Shown here in pieces: positions 4,757-5,093 of a DNA stretch of 5,093 nt. The position numbers and the translations under genes were made by a program. The DNA lies in assembly GCA_010092805.1 (NCBI GenBank), contig JAADYY010000583.1, positions 1-5,093 of the forward strand, given 5' to 3'. The notes under the pieces were generated by a model that was given only the letters and a program-made list of their open reading frames with translations, was not told where the DNA came from and did no database searches. The first letter of the stretch is position 1. Each line of letters opens with the position of its first letter. The DNA is from Chloroflexota bacterium (GTDB lineage: Bacteria; Chloroflexota; Anaerolineae; Aggregatilineales; Phototrophicaceae).

Positions 4757-5093
4757 ATGCGGATACCGCGACTTGTGCTTACTGCGCTGCTGATCGCTGT
4801 GTTGGTGCTCGTCATCGGAGCGTTGATCGTGTTTGTGGATACGACTCAGAGTCCGCTGCCACAGACCAGCGGGGTTGCCGAGGTGCCGGGGTTACGCGCT
4901 CAGGTAGAGATCTTACGCGACGCGCGCGGCGTGCCGCATATCTACGCCAGCAACACCCATGATCTGTTCTATGCGCAGGGGTATGTGCAGGCCCAAGATC
5001 GTTGGTGGCAGATGGAACGGATGCTGTTGGTCAATCGATTTGATTGTGTTTTGGCCCTCATCCCCCTGCCCCTGCTCCCGAACGCTGACGCTG
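4757..5093 (+). CDS. Penicillin acylase family (S45) protein, N-terminal part, probably interrupted
   Basis: Family members are N-terminal-nucleophile hydrolases that cleave amide bonds such as those of penicillins or acyl-homoserine lactones. They are exported and self-cleaved into alpha and beta chains; the substrate here cannot be told. The ATG at 4757 follows a weak GGTGAAAG site. Residues 5-27 are a strong hydrophobic segment, a signal peptide or membrane anchor. Residues 49-89 carry the start of the acylase domain: QVEILRDARGVPHIYA (49-64) and YAQGYVQAQDRWWQMERM (72-89). After Met89 (5021-5023) the expected family pattern, usually an Arg/His-rich and Gly-rich helix, is missing. The frame instead reads LLVNRFDCVLALIPLPLLP through C-rich repeat-like DNA. 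The frame stays open to the window edge (112 codons). The Ser nucleophile and beta chain would lie outside the window, so whether the gene is dead cannot be settled here. Confidence 0.82.
   Translation, partial: MRIPRLVLTALLIAVLVLVIGALIVFVDTTQSPLPQTSGVAEVPGLRAQVEILRDARGVPHIYASNTHDLFYAQGYVQAQDRWWQMERMLLVNRFDCVLALIPLPLLPNADA
5053..5080. repeat. C-rich segment resembling a dispersed intergenic repeat
   Basis: Clustered C-runs separated by short TCA, TG and CT links stand out from the coding sequence to the left. The style, CCCTCA followed by runs of CCCC, resembles high-copy intergenic or MITE-like repeats I recall from Chloroflexota and cyanobacteria. The minus strand has four G-tracts (3, 4, 5 and 3 Gs) with 2-4 nt loops, so it also fits a G-quadruplex. 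The element's ends are not visible, so its extent and type are unproven. Confidence 0.45.

Overview
The window is bacterial housekeeping DNA with an accessory flank at each end. GC content looks moderately high, with strong sigma70-type promoters and intrinsic terminators. It carries a two-domain (TL5/CTC-type) ribosomal protein bL25, a tRNA-Gly without an encoded CCA end, a stand-alone gyrA and a penicillin-acylase-family gene start. GyrA sequence style and the C-rich dispersed-repeat-like sequence at the right edge make me lean to Chloroflexota. That is recall from memory, not a search, and is only moderately secure.

Layout, left to right. Positions 1-450 hold a hairpin, a small predicted exported protein of unknown function (55-399, +) and a clean intrinsic terminator. 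Positions 451-640 show no convincing gene. Positions 644-802 form a complete tRNA-Gly(CCC) unit: promoter with 17-nt spacer, tRNA, terminator. Positions 844-1622 are a second unit: promoter with 17-nt spacer, a leader of about 90 nt that can fold into a long hairpin, and rplY/ctc (bL25, GTG start at 972). Positions 1666-1702 are a hairpin terminator shared with the convergent gyrA. Positions 1740-4265 (- strand) are full-length gyrA, encoding DNA gyrase subunit A. Positions 4266-4756 are a 491-bp divergent intergenic region. It holds the gyrA translation-start region with an odd three-codon mini-ORF, an AT-rich block with a consensus -10 on the - strand, a 19-bp tandem repeat, and a G-tract cluster that fits the G-quadruplex pattern. 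From 4757 to the window end is the N-terminus of a secreted or membrane-anchored S45 penicillin acylase homologue. Its family similarity stops abruptly near 5024 and C-rich, repeat-like sequence follows.

How the genes fit together: the tRNA, bL25 (binds 5S rRNA) and GyrA (DNA supercoiling) belong to translation and chromosome maintenance. Each appears to be its own transcription unit rather than part of one operon. I see no defence system, CRISPR array, toxin-antitoxin pair or other clearly new system. The points most worth checking are the gyrA start region, the natural Gly at the quinolone-resistance position of GyrA, the structured rplY leader, the tandem-repeat/G-tract block, and the apparent interruption of the acylase gene.
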